A stretch of 64,000 bases of DNA from GCA-002727735 sp038134525 (GTDB taxonomy: Bacteria > Bacteroidota > Bacteroidia > Flavobacteriales_D > Parvicellaceae), in the NCBI GenBank assembly GCA_038134525.1, contig JAYPVI010000001.1, forward strand, positions 186,001-250,000. The letters run 5' to 3'. The notes beneath the pieces are model-generated. The model was not told where the DNA came from and did no database searches. It was given only the letters and a program-made list of their open reading frames with translations. Every line of letters begins with the position of its first letter. Position 1 is the first letter of the stretch. The position numbers and the translations under genes are program-made. This document shows, one piece after another, positions 9,436 through 18,401 of the stretch.

Positions 9436-10647
9436 TTACAAGCCTAATTTTCTCTTAATTGACTTAGGAACAGCATCTTTATGTAACAAAATATTCATGG
9501 TTTTATATCTAACATAAGGAAATGAAGCATAAAAATACCCATCACATTGATTGTATTCTGTCCCCCATGAGTTCTTCACTTTAAAATACTTTGTTCCATT
9601 TTGGTCCTTAACTAATCCTGTGATATGCATTCCATGATCATCTGTCGTCTCTTGGCTATCGAAAGCATCTTGTCTCTCTTGTTGGGAAACATTTTTCTCT
9701 TTTACAGGACTCATAAAGGCGTTGCTAATTTTTTCTGAACCTGCAGAACTAAAATATCTATTATCTTTTCCTTTTTGACTAATTGTAGATTCATCAGCAG
9801 GAAGAATAGCAAGGGCATCACGAGAGGAAAAACCTTTTTCAGAAACATCTGCTCCCCACGCAAATGTATAACCATTCATTATAGCTTCTTCCATAACCAT
9901 CATCAATTCATCGAGTGGCAAATTGTAACTTTGTTGCATAGCCCAATTATCTTGAACTTCTAAAACAAATGACTCGTAAAATGGATGATGAGTATAAGAA
10001 GTTAACGACACATAATCTTGCATATTTAAATCCAACTCCTCAGCATAGGTATACGGATTGTAGGTTTTACCTCCAACATCAAATTTGAAGTCGTTTAAGT
10101 TGGTAGGTAATTCACCTAAATAAGCATCCACAACTCCTTCAAAAGCAGTTTTCCAATTGGGAGTCAATTTTCCATTTTGAGGTTTTTGGGCTAACTCCTT
10201 TAACATAGCAAACATGATTTTTTCCATTTCTTCATGTAAATGAATATCGGATCCATATTTAAGACCATCATACTCAGATTCTGGAACAATTCCATACCTT
10301 TTAATTACCCATGGAATATCATGAAATGCCCCCCCTTGACCAAAGGTAAATGTACCATACATTCTTAGGTAATTCTCCGCTTTACCTAGATAGGCATTTC
10401 TAACAATATACATTTCTGAAAGGTTATGAGAACCCTTACCTAATCTTTGAAGCTCCGATTCAAAAAATGAAAGTGAAGAAAAACTCCAACAAGTTCCCGT
10501 TCTATTTTGGTTTTGAACTGGGTTTGCTTCTAATTCCTTCACCACTTCAAATTCATATTCACTTCCTTTTTTATTAGTTAATTTTTCTTGACCATAGTAA
10601 CCCAATATGGTAAATAGAAAAAATAGAGATATACTTATTTTATTCAT
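9436..10647 (-). CDS. C1-family cysteine peptidase (aminopeptidase C / bleomycin hydrolase type)
   Basis: This papain-fold peptidase has 403 residues and a signal peptide (about 1-20). The catalytic triad can be read: oxyanion Q47, nucleophile C53 in GTCWSFSS, H341 in HGMHITG, and N359 in KNSWG. The spacing and inserts (SEMYIVRNAYLGKA) match the C1B branch rather than typical papains. C1B enzymes are usually cytosolic aminopeptidases; here the signal peptide predicts export, as is frequent in Bacteroidota. With the M14 carboxypeptidase upstream and the M1 peptidase downstream, it suggests an envelope peptide-degradation set. The start overlaps the M14 stop by four bases. Confidence 0.9.
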   Translation of the reverse strand: MNKISISLFFLFTILGYYGQEKLTNKKGSEYEFEVVKELEANPVQNQNRTGTCWSFSSLSFFESELQRLGKGSHNLSEMYIVRNAYLGKAENYLRMYGTFTFGQGGAFHDIPWVIKRYGIVPESEYDGLKYGSDIHLHEEMEKIMFAMLKELAQKPQNGKLTPNWKTAFEGVVDAYLGELPTNLNDFKFDVGGKTYNPYTYAEELDLNMQDYVSLTSYTHHPFYESFVLEVQDNWAMQQSYNLPLDELMMVMEEAIMNGYTFAWGADVSEKGFSSRDALAILPADESTISQKGKDNRYFSSAGSEKISNAFMSPVKEKNVSQQERQDAFDSQETTDDHGMHITGLVKDQNGTKYFKVKNSWGTEYNQCDGYFYASFPYVRYKTMNILLHKDAVPKSIKRKLGL

Positions 10648-12200
10648 TTTATTTTCATTAGTTTTTGAATTGTTCCATCACTCATTTGATGTAAATAAAT
10701 CGAATTCCATTGTAAAGGTGACTTACGTCCCAAGATGTCAAATGTATTTATAATTTTTAACTCTCCTTTGTTTATGTCTTTTATAAAAACTGCGTTAAAA
10801 GGAACCAATTGAACATCGTGAATTACCACTTGGTCATCCACTACATTTACATCGATTGTTTTGTTGTAATAGCCATTTTTAGAAAAAGTGACTTGATAAT
10901 TCCCAGCAGATAAATACCTATGGTAATTACCTATTTCTGTTCTAGAAAAAACATGAGAGCTATCCACATCATGCCCTAAAATTTCAACTCTAGCTTGTAA
11001 TGGCAAACCAGTTATGCTATCAGTAACCAATCCACGAAGCCCATTTAACGATTGTTTTATGTAGTTTATTAAAGAGCGTTTATTTGCATTCCAGTAATAA
11101 GGTAGAGTAGTTGGGTTAGGTATTTTATTTGACGACAATTCAAGAGTGGATTCCCTACAAAACCTAAAATAATTCATGAAATCTTGTCTACCACCATTTA
11201 CTTCATACCAATCCCAACCATTGGTAACTCCGTTATTTAAATCATTAAAATAACCCGCAGAAGATTGAGCATGAGCTGTATCTGCATATTGATAGGCTAT
11301 ATTCCTCCACCAAACGTCATCAGCAGTTAATCTGCTCCATGTATCCCAAGGATAATTAAAAACCTCTGCTCCAGTGTGTAAATTACATGACATATCAAAT
11401 TGAACTGAATCTGCTAAATCCATAAAAATAACAGTTTCTTCTTGCCAAGGATTTCCATCAGGATTTGATCCATTTTGCGGATCCGGATAATTACGGTTAA
11501 GATCAACCCCATTTACATTACCCCTAGTAGCACCGGAGATGGTTTGATTTCCTGCTGCATATGCTCCATCAGGATTAGCTAAAGGATTTATCCATAAATC
11601 TATATTATTTACTATATGAGTGTATTCATTTACTGAGTTATATCCATTCAATATATCATCTATTAACCTCAACATTAGTACAAAGCCCGTTAACTCATTT
11701 CCATGCATAGATGATGTATATAGAAATGAAGGTTTATTATCTTTTACACCAACATTATTCGATATTTGAACACATAATATTTTTCGACCAGATGATAACG
11801 TTCCTAAATTATGGAGTTTACAAATATTTGGAAAAGAATCTGCAAATTGTTCCATCATTTGAGTGTACTCGCTGTAGGTAGGATAATAGTCCCAATTGTT
11901 TTTTGTACCCGATCCATACATAACCAATGGAATGGCTTCGTTAACCAATTCATAAGGTATTCCTAATTTTAAAAACGCTTTGAATTCATTTCGATTAGCA
12001 TAAGCATAAATGTGTTCTTTATTTGATTTATGATCAATTGAAATAATTTTGGAGAGATTGTTAGTTTTATTAATTGACTCAAACTTAAATTTAAAATAAA
12101 CCTCTTTTTTATCCTTGAATAAATCTCCTAAATCTTGAGAAATTACCACATTGTTATAATGTATAACTAAAAGAAAAAAGATATAAAATATTGATCTCAT
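10644..12200 (-). CDS. M14-family zinc carboxypeptidase (exported)
   Basis: I place the start at ATG 12200, one base past the cysS stop. It begins directly with a signal peptide (MRSIFYIFFLLVIHYNNVVISQ) and gives 518 residues; a longer frame would overlap cysS by 38 nt. The M14 active site is complete: H166 and E169 in MHGNE, H275 in NLHTGAE, catalytic E344 in STLELSS, plus the substrate-binding GVDLNRNYPD. After the catalytic domain comes a carboxypeptidase regulatory-like beta-sandwich (about 395-480, GLVTDSITGLPLQARVEI). A final segment resembles the end of a T9SS-type tail but is too short and atypical to call. It removes C-terminal residues from exported peptides. Confidence 0.9.
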   Translation of the reverse strand: MRSIFYIFFLLVIHYNNVVISQDLGDLFKDKKEVYFKFKFESINKTNNLSKIISIDHKSNKEHIYAYANRNEFKAFLKLGIPYELVNEAIPLVMYGSGTKNNWDYYPTYSEYTQMMEQFADSFPNICKLHNLGTLSSGRKILCVQISNNVGVKDNKPSFLYTSSMHGNELTGFVLMLRLIDDILNGYNSVNEYTHIVNNIDLWINPLANPDGAYAAGNQTISGATRGNVNGVDLNRNYPDPQNGSNPDGNPWQEETVIFMDLADSVQFDMSCNLHTGAEVFNYPWDTWSRLTADDVWWRNIAYQYADTAHAQSSAGYFNDLNNGVTNGWDWYEVNGGRQDFMNYFRFCRESTLELSSNKIPNPTTLPYYWNANKRSLINYIKQSLNGLRGLVTDSITGLPLQARVEILGHDVDSSHVFSRTEIGNYHRYLSAGNYQVTFSKNGYYNKTIDVNVVDDQVVIHDVQLVPFNAVFIKDINKGELKIINTFDILGRKSPLQWNSIYLHQMSDGTIQKLMKIK

Positions 12201-12201
12201 T

Positions 12202-13689
12202 TTATTTTTTGATGGTGTAAGTTGTACGATCCTTTCCATCCTTTATTTCTATTCCGATTTTATTCAACTCCTCTCTAATTTGATCTGAAACTTGATAATT
12301 TTTATTAGCCTTAGCATCTGTCCTAATATTCAACACCATTTCAATTAAATTTTTAGATAAATCATTGTCTCCTGGTTTATCATTCTTTAATCCAAGAACA
12401 TCTTCCACAAAACCACTAAAAGTATGAATTAATTTTTCAAATGTATTTTTCGAAATTTCCCAATTATTATTAGAACTAAACCCATTAATAAGGCTTACCA
12501 TCTCGAATAAGGATGCTATTACTTTAGGCGTATTGAAATCATCATTCATATTTTCATGACAAGAATCACATAAAGAGATAATTTTGGTGTCTATTTTCTC
12601 ATCAATATTACTTTCTTCAAACTGATGATTTCTAAGTGTTTCTAAGGCTGTCATCAATTTAAGAAATCCTTTTTCAGAAGCAATAAGTGCTTCATTGGAA
12701 AAGTCTAACACTCCGCCATAATGTGCTTGTAACATGAAAAAACGAACCACAGATGGGCTAAAAGCCTGAGATAAATGAGAAGATGAACCGGTAAATAATT
12801 CATGTGGTAAAATAGTATTACCAGTGGATTTAGACATTCTTTTACCATTCAAAGTCAACATATTAGCATGAATCCAATAATTAACGGGTTGTTGGTCGTT
12901 AGCTCCTTTAGCTTGTGCAATTTCACATTCGTGGTGAGGGAATTTTAAATCCATTCCTCCACCATGTATATCGAATTTACTACCTAAGTACTTACTACTC
13001 ATGGCTGAACACTCTAAATGCCAGCCTGGGAACCCTAAGCCCCAAGGTGAGTTCCACTTCATTATATGTTTGGCATCTGCCTTTTTCCAAAGCGCAAAAT
13101 CATGTGGTGATTTTTTATCTAGTTGACCATCAAGATCTCTTGATCCTGCCATTAAATCGTCTGTGTTTCTTCCACTTAATTCACCATATTTATGTCCATC
13201 AGCAATGTATTTTTCTACATTAAAATAAACAGATCCGTTCACTTCGTAGGCATAGCCATTTTTTAAGATAATCTTAATCATTTCTATTTGTTCCAAAATG
13301 TGGCCAGTAGCAGTGGGTTCTATGTCTGGTGGTAGAGCATTAAAACAACTCATCACTTCACGGAAATTCAGGGTGTATTTTTGTGCAATTTCCATGGGTT
13401 CTAATTGCTCTAATTTGGCCTTTTTCGCAATCTTATCTTCTCCCTCATCAGCATCATTTTCTAAATGCCCAACATCCGTAATATTCCTTACATATCTCAC
13501 TTTAAATCCTAAATATTTGAAATATCTAATTAGTGTGTCAAAAAAAACAAATGTTCTACAATTACCTAAATGAACATCACTGTAAACAGTAGGACCACAA
13601 ACGTATACACCAATAAAATCCTTATGGATAGGGGCAAATCTTTCTTTTTGACCAGTAAGTGTGTTCTTTATATAAATGTTGTTATCCAT
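12202..13689 (-). CDS. cysS: Cysteine--tRNA ligase
   Basis: This 495-residue class I aminoacyl-tRNA synthetase attaches cysteine to tRNA-Cys. It has the zinc-site cysteine C31 in YVCGPTVY, a HIGH-equivalent HLGN at 40-43, the second zinc-binding block (HLECSAMS, FPHHECEIAQ), and the KMSKS loop in GKRMSKSTGN. The length is typical. The start codon region overlaps the end of folE by 8 nt. Confidence 0.97.
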   Translation of the reverse strand: MDNNIYIKNTLTGQKERFAPIHKDFIGVYVCGPTVYSDVHLGNCRTFVFFDTLIRYFKYLGFKVRYVRNITDVGHLENDADEGEDKIAKKAKLEQLEPMEIAQKYTLNFREVMSCFNALPPDIEPTATGHILEQIEMIKIILKNGYAYEVNGSVYFNVEKYIADGHKYGELSGRNTDDLMAGSRDLDGQLDKKSPHDFALWKKADAKHIMKWNSPWGLGFPGWHLECSAMSSKYLGSKFDIHGGGMDLKFPHHECEIAQAKGANDQQPVNYWIHANMLTLNGKRMSKSTGNTILPHELFTGSSSHLSQAFSPSVVRFFMLQAHYGGVLDFSNEALIASEKGFLKLMTALETLRNHQFEESNIDEKIDTKIISLCDSCHENMNDDFNTPKVIASLFEMVSLINGFSSNNNWEISKNTFEKLIHTFSGFVEDVLGLKNDKPGDNDLSKNLIEMVLNIRTDAKANKNYQVSDQIREELNKIGIEIKDGKDRTTYTIKK

Positions 13690-14314
13690 TACCTTTGTTA
13701 ATCATACTTAATAATTCTAACTTTACGGCATCCTTTTTAAAATTCCCACTGTATTCAGCAGTTGTAGTAATGCTTTTAACGTCTTTTATTCCTCTCATGC
13801 TAACACATAAGTGTTCCGCTTCGATTACACAAGCTACATTATCTGTTTCAAGAACGTTTTTTAGGTAATCAACTATTTCAACCGTTAATTTTTCTTGCAC
13901 TTGAGGCTTTTTGGATAAGTAATTAACTATCCTATTAATTTTAGATAGCCCAATGATTTTTTCATTTGCATAGTAAGCTACATGTGCAATTCCTTTTATA
14001 GGCACAAAATGATGTTCGCATAAAGAATAAAATGAAATATTCTTTTCTAAAATACAACCCTCATAACCAAATGCATTTTCAAATTTTGAAATAGAAGGTG
14101 CTTGAGTTGGGTCTAATCCTTCAAATAATTCATTAACATACATCTTTGCCACACGTTTTGGTGTATCCACTAAACTCGGGTCATTAAGGTCTAGTTCAAG
14201 AATTTGCATGATAGACCTAAAATGTTCTTCAATCAGTTTGATTTTATTTTTAGAATTAAGATTAAAATCACTGATTTGATTAAAATTTATTATTTTTTTA
14301 GAATTATTTTTCAT
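13682..14314 (-). CDS. folE: GTP cyclohydrolase I
   Basis: I chose the ATG at 14314 over an in-frame TTG two codons upstream; the product is 210 residues. GTP cyclohydrolase I converts GTP to 7,8-dihydroneopterin triphosphate, the entry to tetrahydrofolate and, in some organisms, queuosine synthesis. The zinc ligands are present: C99 and H102 in SLCEHHFVPIKG, and C170 in EAEHLCVSMRGI. It is the first gene of a seven-gene minus-strand run (folE, cysS, M14, C1, yidD, ACMSD-like, M1) in which every junction is an overlap or a gap under 5 nt. A candidate promoter lies just upstream. Confidence 0.95.
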   Translation of the reverse strand: MKNNSKKIINFNQISDFNLNSKNKIKLIEEHFRSIMQILELDLNDPSLVDTPKRVAKMYVNELFEGLDPTQAPSISKFENAFGYEGCILEKNISFYSLCEHHFVPIKGIAHVAYYANEKIIGLSKINRIVNYLSKKPQVQEKLTVEIVDYLKNVLETDNVACVIEAEHLCVSMRGIKDVKSITTTAEYSGNFKKDAVKLELLSMINKGNG

Positions 14315-14338
14315 CAGCAAATTTGCTATTGATTACAG

Positions 14339-14372
14339 CAAATGTAACGAGTAAGCTTCATTTCTGAGCAAA
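14339..14372 (-). promoter_or_regulatory. Candidate Bacteroidota-type promoter of the folE operon
   Basis: On the minus strand this reads TTTG (14372-14369), 22 nt of spacer, then TACATTTG (14346-14339). That fits the Bacteroidota consensus TTTG / TAnnTTTG. The -7 element ends 25 nt before the folE ATG. The call rests on motif and position only. Confidence 0.45.
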
Positions 14373-14444
14373 AAAATTATTTTTTTACTTCAGATTAATA
14401 TTATTAAATAAAAAACATATTTTTAATAAAGCGAAAAAAACACT

Positions 14445-15071
14445 TTGCCACTTATTCAATTCATAAATAAATCCAAATTTAACATTGGCATTTGGAAAAT
14501 AGCAGACCATGAATACAACCCTGAGTTCAGTAGAGTATTGCACCCTAATTATCATAGTGAATTGTATTTTTATAAAAACAACAAAAGAAAGATCCAAATT
14601 CATGCAGCTAAACTTTTATTCGAACAGTTAGCTCCTGGAAATGAACTATATCTTGAAAATAACAAGCCATGCATTAGAGGAAATGAAAAGTTTGTTTCAA
14701 TTTCACATACTAAAGATCTGATTGCAATGATTATTGCGAAATACCCTTGTGGAATAGATATTGAATCTACAGAAAGAGACACAACAAAAATCAAACATAA
14801 GTTTCTAAATGATGATGATTTTACTTCAGGAAAATCAAATGAAAAACTCATTCAAAATTGGTGTTCTAAAGAAGTATTATATAAAATTAATGGAAGAAAA
14901 GATATTCACTTTAAAGATCATCTAACGGTGAAAAAGAATGGGGAGTTTTTTTCTGGATATTGCGAACATCCAAATATTAAATTTAGTTCCACTATAAAAA
15001 TTTTAAACTTTGAAAGTTATTGCTTAGCGTATAATACAAATTACAGAGAGGAAGTAAATGTTATTATCTGA
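14445..15071 (+). CDS. 4'-phosphopantetheinyl transferase superfamily protein
   Basis: This is a 208-residue enzyme of the Sfp/AcpS-like superfamily. These enzymes move the phosphopantetheine arm of coenzyme A onto a serine of acyl- or peptidyl-carrier proteins. The magnesium-site motifs are present: CGIDIES (D105) and the W-x-x-KE motif, WCSKEVLYK (E143). No ATG exists in frame near the start, so translation probably begins at TTG 14445. The 3' end overlaps the GGGPS gene by 14 nt. No acyl carrier protein or biosynthetic cluster is nearby, so it may serve fatty-acid ACP. Confidence 0.88.
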   Translation: MPLIQFINKSKFNIGIWKIADHEYNPEFSRVLHPNYHSELYFYKNNKRKIQIHAAKLLFEQLAPGNELYLENNKPCIRGNEKFVSISHTKDLIAMIIAKYPCGIDIESTERDTTKIKHKFLNDDDFTSGKSNEKLIQNWCSKEVLYKINGRKDIHFKDHLTVKKNGEFFSGYCEHPNIKFSSTIKILNFESYCLAYNTNYREEVNVII

Positions 15072-15792
15072 AATTTATCAAAGAGTTGAAGGAGGTGAGA
15101 AATTATGGAGTATTTTAATCGATCCTGATAAAATTCCAATTGATCAATTATCTAATTTCATTTTAATGGCTAATCGATCATCATGTGATTATTTATTAGT
15201 TGGTGGAAGTCTTATCAATCATAATCTTTTTCAAACATATCTTAAAAAGATATATGAGATTTCATCTAAAAAAGTAATTTTATTTCCAGGAAACAATCAA
15301 CAAATATCTCGACATGCAGATGCCATATTACTTCTAAGTTTAATAAGCGGAAGAAACCCAGACCTTCTTATTGGACAACATGTGAAATCTGCCTTTAAAC
15401 TTCAAGAATCGAACTTAGAAATTTTATCTTGTGGATATATGTTAATTGAATCTGAATCCATCACTTCTGCTATATACATGAGCGAATCTTTGCCTATCCC
15501 AAAAGATAAACATGATATAGCTGCTGCTACTGCTTTAGCTGGAGTTCAGCTGGGACTGAAATTCATTTACATGGACACTGGATCTGGATCTTTAGACCCT
15601 ATTAGTAACAATATGATTAAAAAGGTTAAAGAAACCACTAGAGTTCCACTTTTTGTAGGAGGTGGAATTAAAAGTCAAGACCAAATGACATCTTGTTGGA
15701 AGGCGGGAGCTGACATTGTAGTTGTTGGAAATTACATTGAGAATAATTTTCAAAAAATGTATGATTTCAACAAAACTACATTAGCAAATTAG
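15058..15792 (+). CDS. Geranylgeranylglyceryl/heptaprenylglyceryl phosphate synthase family protein (GGGPS/PcrB-like)
   Basis: This 244-residue TIM-barrel prenyl transferase joins a polyprenyl diphosphate to glycerol-1-phosphate through an ether bond. That is the committed step of archaeal membrane lipid synthesis; a bacterial group of the family is known in Bacteroidota. Family motifs visible are the N-terminal IDPDKIP, LVGGSLI, FPGNNQQIS, YMDTGSGS and the phosphate-binding FVGGGIKS / DIVVVGNYIE. The start ATG lies inside the end of the phosphopantetheinyl transferase gene. The glycerol-1-phosphate source is not in the window. Confidence 0.92.
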   Translation: MLLSEIYQRVEGGEKLWSILIDPDKIPIDQLSNFILMANRSSCDYLLVGGSLINHNLFQTYLKKIYEISSKKVILFPGNNQQISRHADAILLLSLISGRNPDLLIGQHVKSAFKLQESNLEILSCGYMLIESESITSAIYMSESLPIPKDKHDIAAATALAGVQLGLKFIYMDTGSGSLDPISNNMIKKVKETTRVPLFVGGGIKSQDQMTSCWKAGADIVVVGNYIENNFQKMYDFNKTTLAN

Positions 15793-15830
15793 ACATTTGA
15801 CCTCTTTTTGTATTTGAAATTTAAATTCAT

Positions 15831-16736
15831 TTGATACTAAATCACAGAATTACGATTTTGAATAATCTTAAAAAACATAGATATTATTTTTCAATAGGTT
15901 ATTTTCTCATTTGCTTTCCCTTAATTGCTCAACAACTAACTAGAAAACAATATATAGATCTTTACAAAAAAGATGCAATCATTCAAATGCATAAGTATAA
16001 AATTCCCGCTAGTATAACATTAGCCCAAGGAATTTTAGAAAGTAATAACGGAAATTCAAGATTGGCAGTTAAGGGTAATAATCATTTCGGAATTAAATGT
16101 CACAATTGGGAAGGGAAAAAAATATTTGAAGATGATGATAAAAAAAACGAATGTTTTAGAAAGTATGATAATGCATTAGCTTCTTTTGAAGATCATTCTT
16201 TGTTTCTAAAAAAATACAACAGATATGCCTTTTTATTTGATTACGAAATAAATGACTATGAGTCATGGGCAAAAGGACTTAGAACAGCTGGTTACGCCAC
16301 TAATAAAAAATATGCTGATTTGCTCATAAAATTAATTGAAGAAAATAAATTATATGAGCTAGACAAGGTAAAAGAAATACCAGACAATATCATTGTATCA
16401 AAAAGGAATGTGTACTTACACCCAAATAGAATTAAGTATGTAATATGTAATGAAGGGGAGTCACTTTTAGATATCGCTAATGAATTTGATATGAGATTAT
16501 GGCAATTATACAAATACAACGACATGGACTATGATTATGAACTTTCTTATGGAGATAAGGTGTTTATTCAACCCAAGAGAAATAAAGGAAGGAACGAGCT
16601 ACATATAGCTGAAAATGGTGAATCAATGAGATCAATTTCACAACTTTATGGGATAAAATTGAATAAACTTAAAAAAAGAAATAAGCAACTTTCGGATTAT
16701 GAAATTAAATCTGGATTCGAAATTAAACTTCGTTAA
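15831..16736 (+). CDS. Exported glucosaminidase with LysM repeats
   Basis: This peptidoglycan hydrolase is about 301 residues. The upstream start is TTG 15831; TTG 15858 gives a cleaner signal peptide (NNLKKHRYYFSIGYFLICFPLIAQ), so the exact start is uncertain. The glucosaminidase-type catalytic domain spans about 45-170: ASITLAQGILESNNGNS (with the catalytic glutamate), NNHFGIKC, SFEDHSLFL and WAKGLRTAGYATNKKYA. Two LysM-like modules follow (about 200-250 and 258-301; YVICNEGESLLDIANEF and HIAENGESMRSISQLYG). They should anchor it on the cell wall. It likely trims glycan strands in the periplasm or at division. Confidence 0.88.
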   Translation: MILNHRITILNNLKKHRYYFSIGYFLICFPLIAQQLTRKQYIDLYKKDAIIQMHKYKIPASITLAQGILESNNGNSRLAVKGNNHFGIKCHNWEGKKIFEDDDKKNECFRKYDNALASFEDHSLFLKKYNRYAFLFDYEINDYESWAKGLRTAGYATNKKYADLLIKLIEENKLYELDKVKEIPDNIIVSKRNVYLHPNRIKYVICNEGESLLDIANEFDMRLWQLYKYNDMDYDYELSYGDKVFIQPKRNKGRNELHIAENGESMRSISQLYGIKLNKLKKRNKQLSDYEIKSGFEIKLR

Positions 16737-16769
16737 AATTATTAGTAAAATTGTGCTTTATTTCAATTT

Positions 16770-17859
16770 ATGATTTCTCAAGAGCAAATTAAGAATACAA
16801 ATGATCGCCTGGAAGCGTTAAGGGGGTATCTTTGACGTGGATGAAAAAAGAGAGTCGATCAAAGAAGAAGAGTTAATCACTCAAGATCCAGAATTCTGGA
16901 ACGACCCGAAAAAGGCCGAATTAGTTTTAAAAGGAATTAAACAAAAGAAATTTTGGGTAGATACCTATGATCATCTAAAAATGGCTTTAGAAGATACACA
17001 AGTTTTATTTGATTTTTTTAAAGAGGGAGAGGTAACAGAGGAAGAAGTGAATGACCAATTCGAAGTAATGATAAAAAAACTTGAAGAACTTGAACTCAAA
17101 AACATGTTATCATCAGAAGAAGATCACCTAGATGCAGTTCTTCAAATTACAGCCGGTGCAGGAGGTACTGAAAGTTGCGATTGGAGTTCCATGTTGTTGA
17201 GAATGTATCTTATGTGGGGAGAGAAAAATGGATATAAAATAAAAGAACTGCACTGTCAAGATGGAGATGTTGCTGGTATAAAGACCGTAACATTAGAGAT
17301 TTCTGGTGATTTTGCTTTTGGTTATTTAAAAGGTGAAAATGGTGTTCATAGGCTAGTAAGAGTAAGTCCATTTAATGCTCAAGGTAAAAGAATGACATCT
17401 TTTTCTTCTGTTTATGTTTATCCTAGTGTTGACGACACCATTGAAATTGAAATTAATCCTTCAGATATAAGTTGGGATACTTTTAGAAGTGGTGGTGCTG
17501 GAGGACAAAATGTAAACAAAGTAGAAACTGGTGTTCGTCTAAAACATGCGCCAACTGGAATCGTAATAGAAAATACAGAGTCAAGGTCTCAACTCGGAAA
17601 TAGAGAAAAAGCTATGCAGCTTTTAAAATCACAACTTTATGAACTTGAACTTAGAAAAAGAAAAGAAAAACAAGATGAAATTGAAGCGGGTAAAATGAAA
17701 ATAGAATGGGGTTCACAAATAAGAAGTTATGTTCTAGATGACAGAAGAGTTAAAGATCATCGTACTAATTTTCAAAGTAATGATCCATTCAAGGTTTTAG
17801 ATGGAGATCTACAACCATTTTTAAATTCATTTCTTATGACTTATGGAAAATCTGTTTAA
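16770..17859 (+). CDS. prfB: Peptide chain release factor 2, expressed by programmed +1 frameshift
   Basis: RF2 recognises UGA and UAA stops. The gene starts at ATG 16770 and reads 21 codons to an in-frame TGA at 16833. A +1 shift on CTT then continues at GAC 16834 to the TAA at 17857, giving 362 residues. The junction peptide is RGYL-DVDEKRES, matching RGYLDYD-type junctions in other RF2 proteins. The catalytic GGQ loop (SGGAGGQNVNKVETGV) and the RF2 stop-recognition motif SPF (VSPFNAQGKR) are intact. A conceptual translation from the downstream GTG (16837) would lose the first 22 residues. The frameshift autoregulates RF2: low RF2 slows termination at the UGA and favours the shift. Confidence 0.97.
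16821..16836 (+). promoter_or_regulatory. prfB programmed +1 frameshift signal
   Basis: AGGGGG (an internal Shine-Dalgarno-like hexamer), then TAT, the slippery CTT and TGA followed by C. Spacing and order match the classical prfB recoding site. In an organism whose genes rarely use Shine-Dalgarno sequences, this conserved purine block stands out. Confidence 0.95.
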
Positions 17860-17860
17860 T

Positions 17861-18202
17861 ATGATCTATTATCACAATCCAAGATGCAGGAAATCTAGAG
17901 ATGGCATTAACTTCTTGAAAGAAAAAAATATTTATCCTGAAATTAGAGAATACCTAAAGGAACCCCTTAGTTTTGATGATCTTAAATCTATTCTAAATAA
18001 ACTTGGAATACGACCAGAAGAGTTAATTAGAAAAAACGAGGAGATATATAAAACAGAAATAAAAGGAAAAAAGCTAACAGAGAAACAACTTATTGCAAAA
18101 ATGATAGATTTCCCAAAACTAATTGAAAGACCAATTCTTGAAAATGGAGATAAAGCAGCAGTTGGAAGACCTGCTGAAAATTTTTTATCTATACTAGATT
18201 AA
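17861..18202 (+). CDS. ArsC/Spx-family protein (arsenate reductase-like)
   Basis: I chose ATG 17861, one base after the prfB stop; an in-frame ATG at 17843 would overlap prfB. The 113-residue product is a thioredoxin-fold ArsC-family protein with the active-site cysteine C9 in YHNPRCRKSR. Downstream family features are EYLKEPLSFDDL, RPEELIRKNE, RPILENGDKAAVGRP. Such proteins reduce arsenate using glutathione or glutaredoxin, but many chromosomal members without other ars genes have uncertain roles. No ars operon partner is nearby. Its stop overlaps the convergent small gene at 18199-18354. Confidence 0.88.
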   Translation: MIYYHNPRCRKSRDGINFLKEKNIYPEIREYLKEPLSFDDLKSILNKLGIRPEELIRKNEEIYKTEIKGKKLTEKQLIAKMIDFPKLIERPILENGDKAAVGRPAENFLSILD

Positions 18203-18354
18203 ACGTCTTTTATAAGGCCTCTTTTTGCTAACTGAGCTTTTGTTATATCAATTAATCCCCAATTGACCCAAGCACCGATAAAGCCAAATAAAAATAATAG
18301 AACCCAAAAAGCCATACCAAAGAAAAATAAGAAAATAGCTACCCCTAATGACAT
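18199..18354 (-). CDS. Small membrane protein (51 residues), unknown function
   Basis: This short gene on the opposite strand fills the gap between the ArsC-family gene and fumC. From ATG at 18354 it encodes one long hydrophobic stretch (about residues 3-30, with VAIFLFFFGMAFWVLLFLFG), then GAWVNWGLIDITKAQLAKRG, ending in KDV. The sharply hydrophobic-then-amphipathic composition, ordinary codon use and the lack of any other gene in this gap argue that it is real. It probably spans the inner membrane once or as a hairpin with a short amphipathic tail. No family recognised. Its stop overlaps the stop of the convergent gene. Confidence 0.65.
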   Translation of the reverse strand: MSLGVAIFLFFFGMAFWVLLFLFGFIGAWVNWGLIDITKAQLAKRGLIKDV

Positions 18355-18401
18355 ATATACTAAATTTGAATTTTAAACGAAATTAGCAATAATATTTAAA
18401 A

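Noticed and set aside
12200..12239. Longer N-terminus for the M14 carboxypeptidase
   Set aside because: It would overlap cysS by 38 nt and place 13 polar residues before a clear signal peptide; ATG 12200 fits better.
16770..16835. prfB as a frameshifted pseudogene
   Set aside because: The in-frame TGA is preceded by AGGGGGTATCTT and followed by C, the standard recoding site, and the remainder of RF2 is intact.
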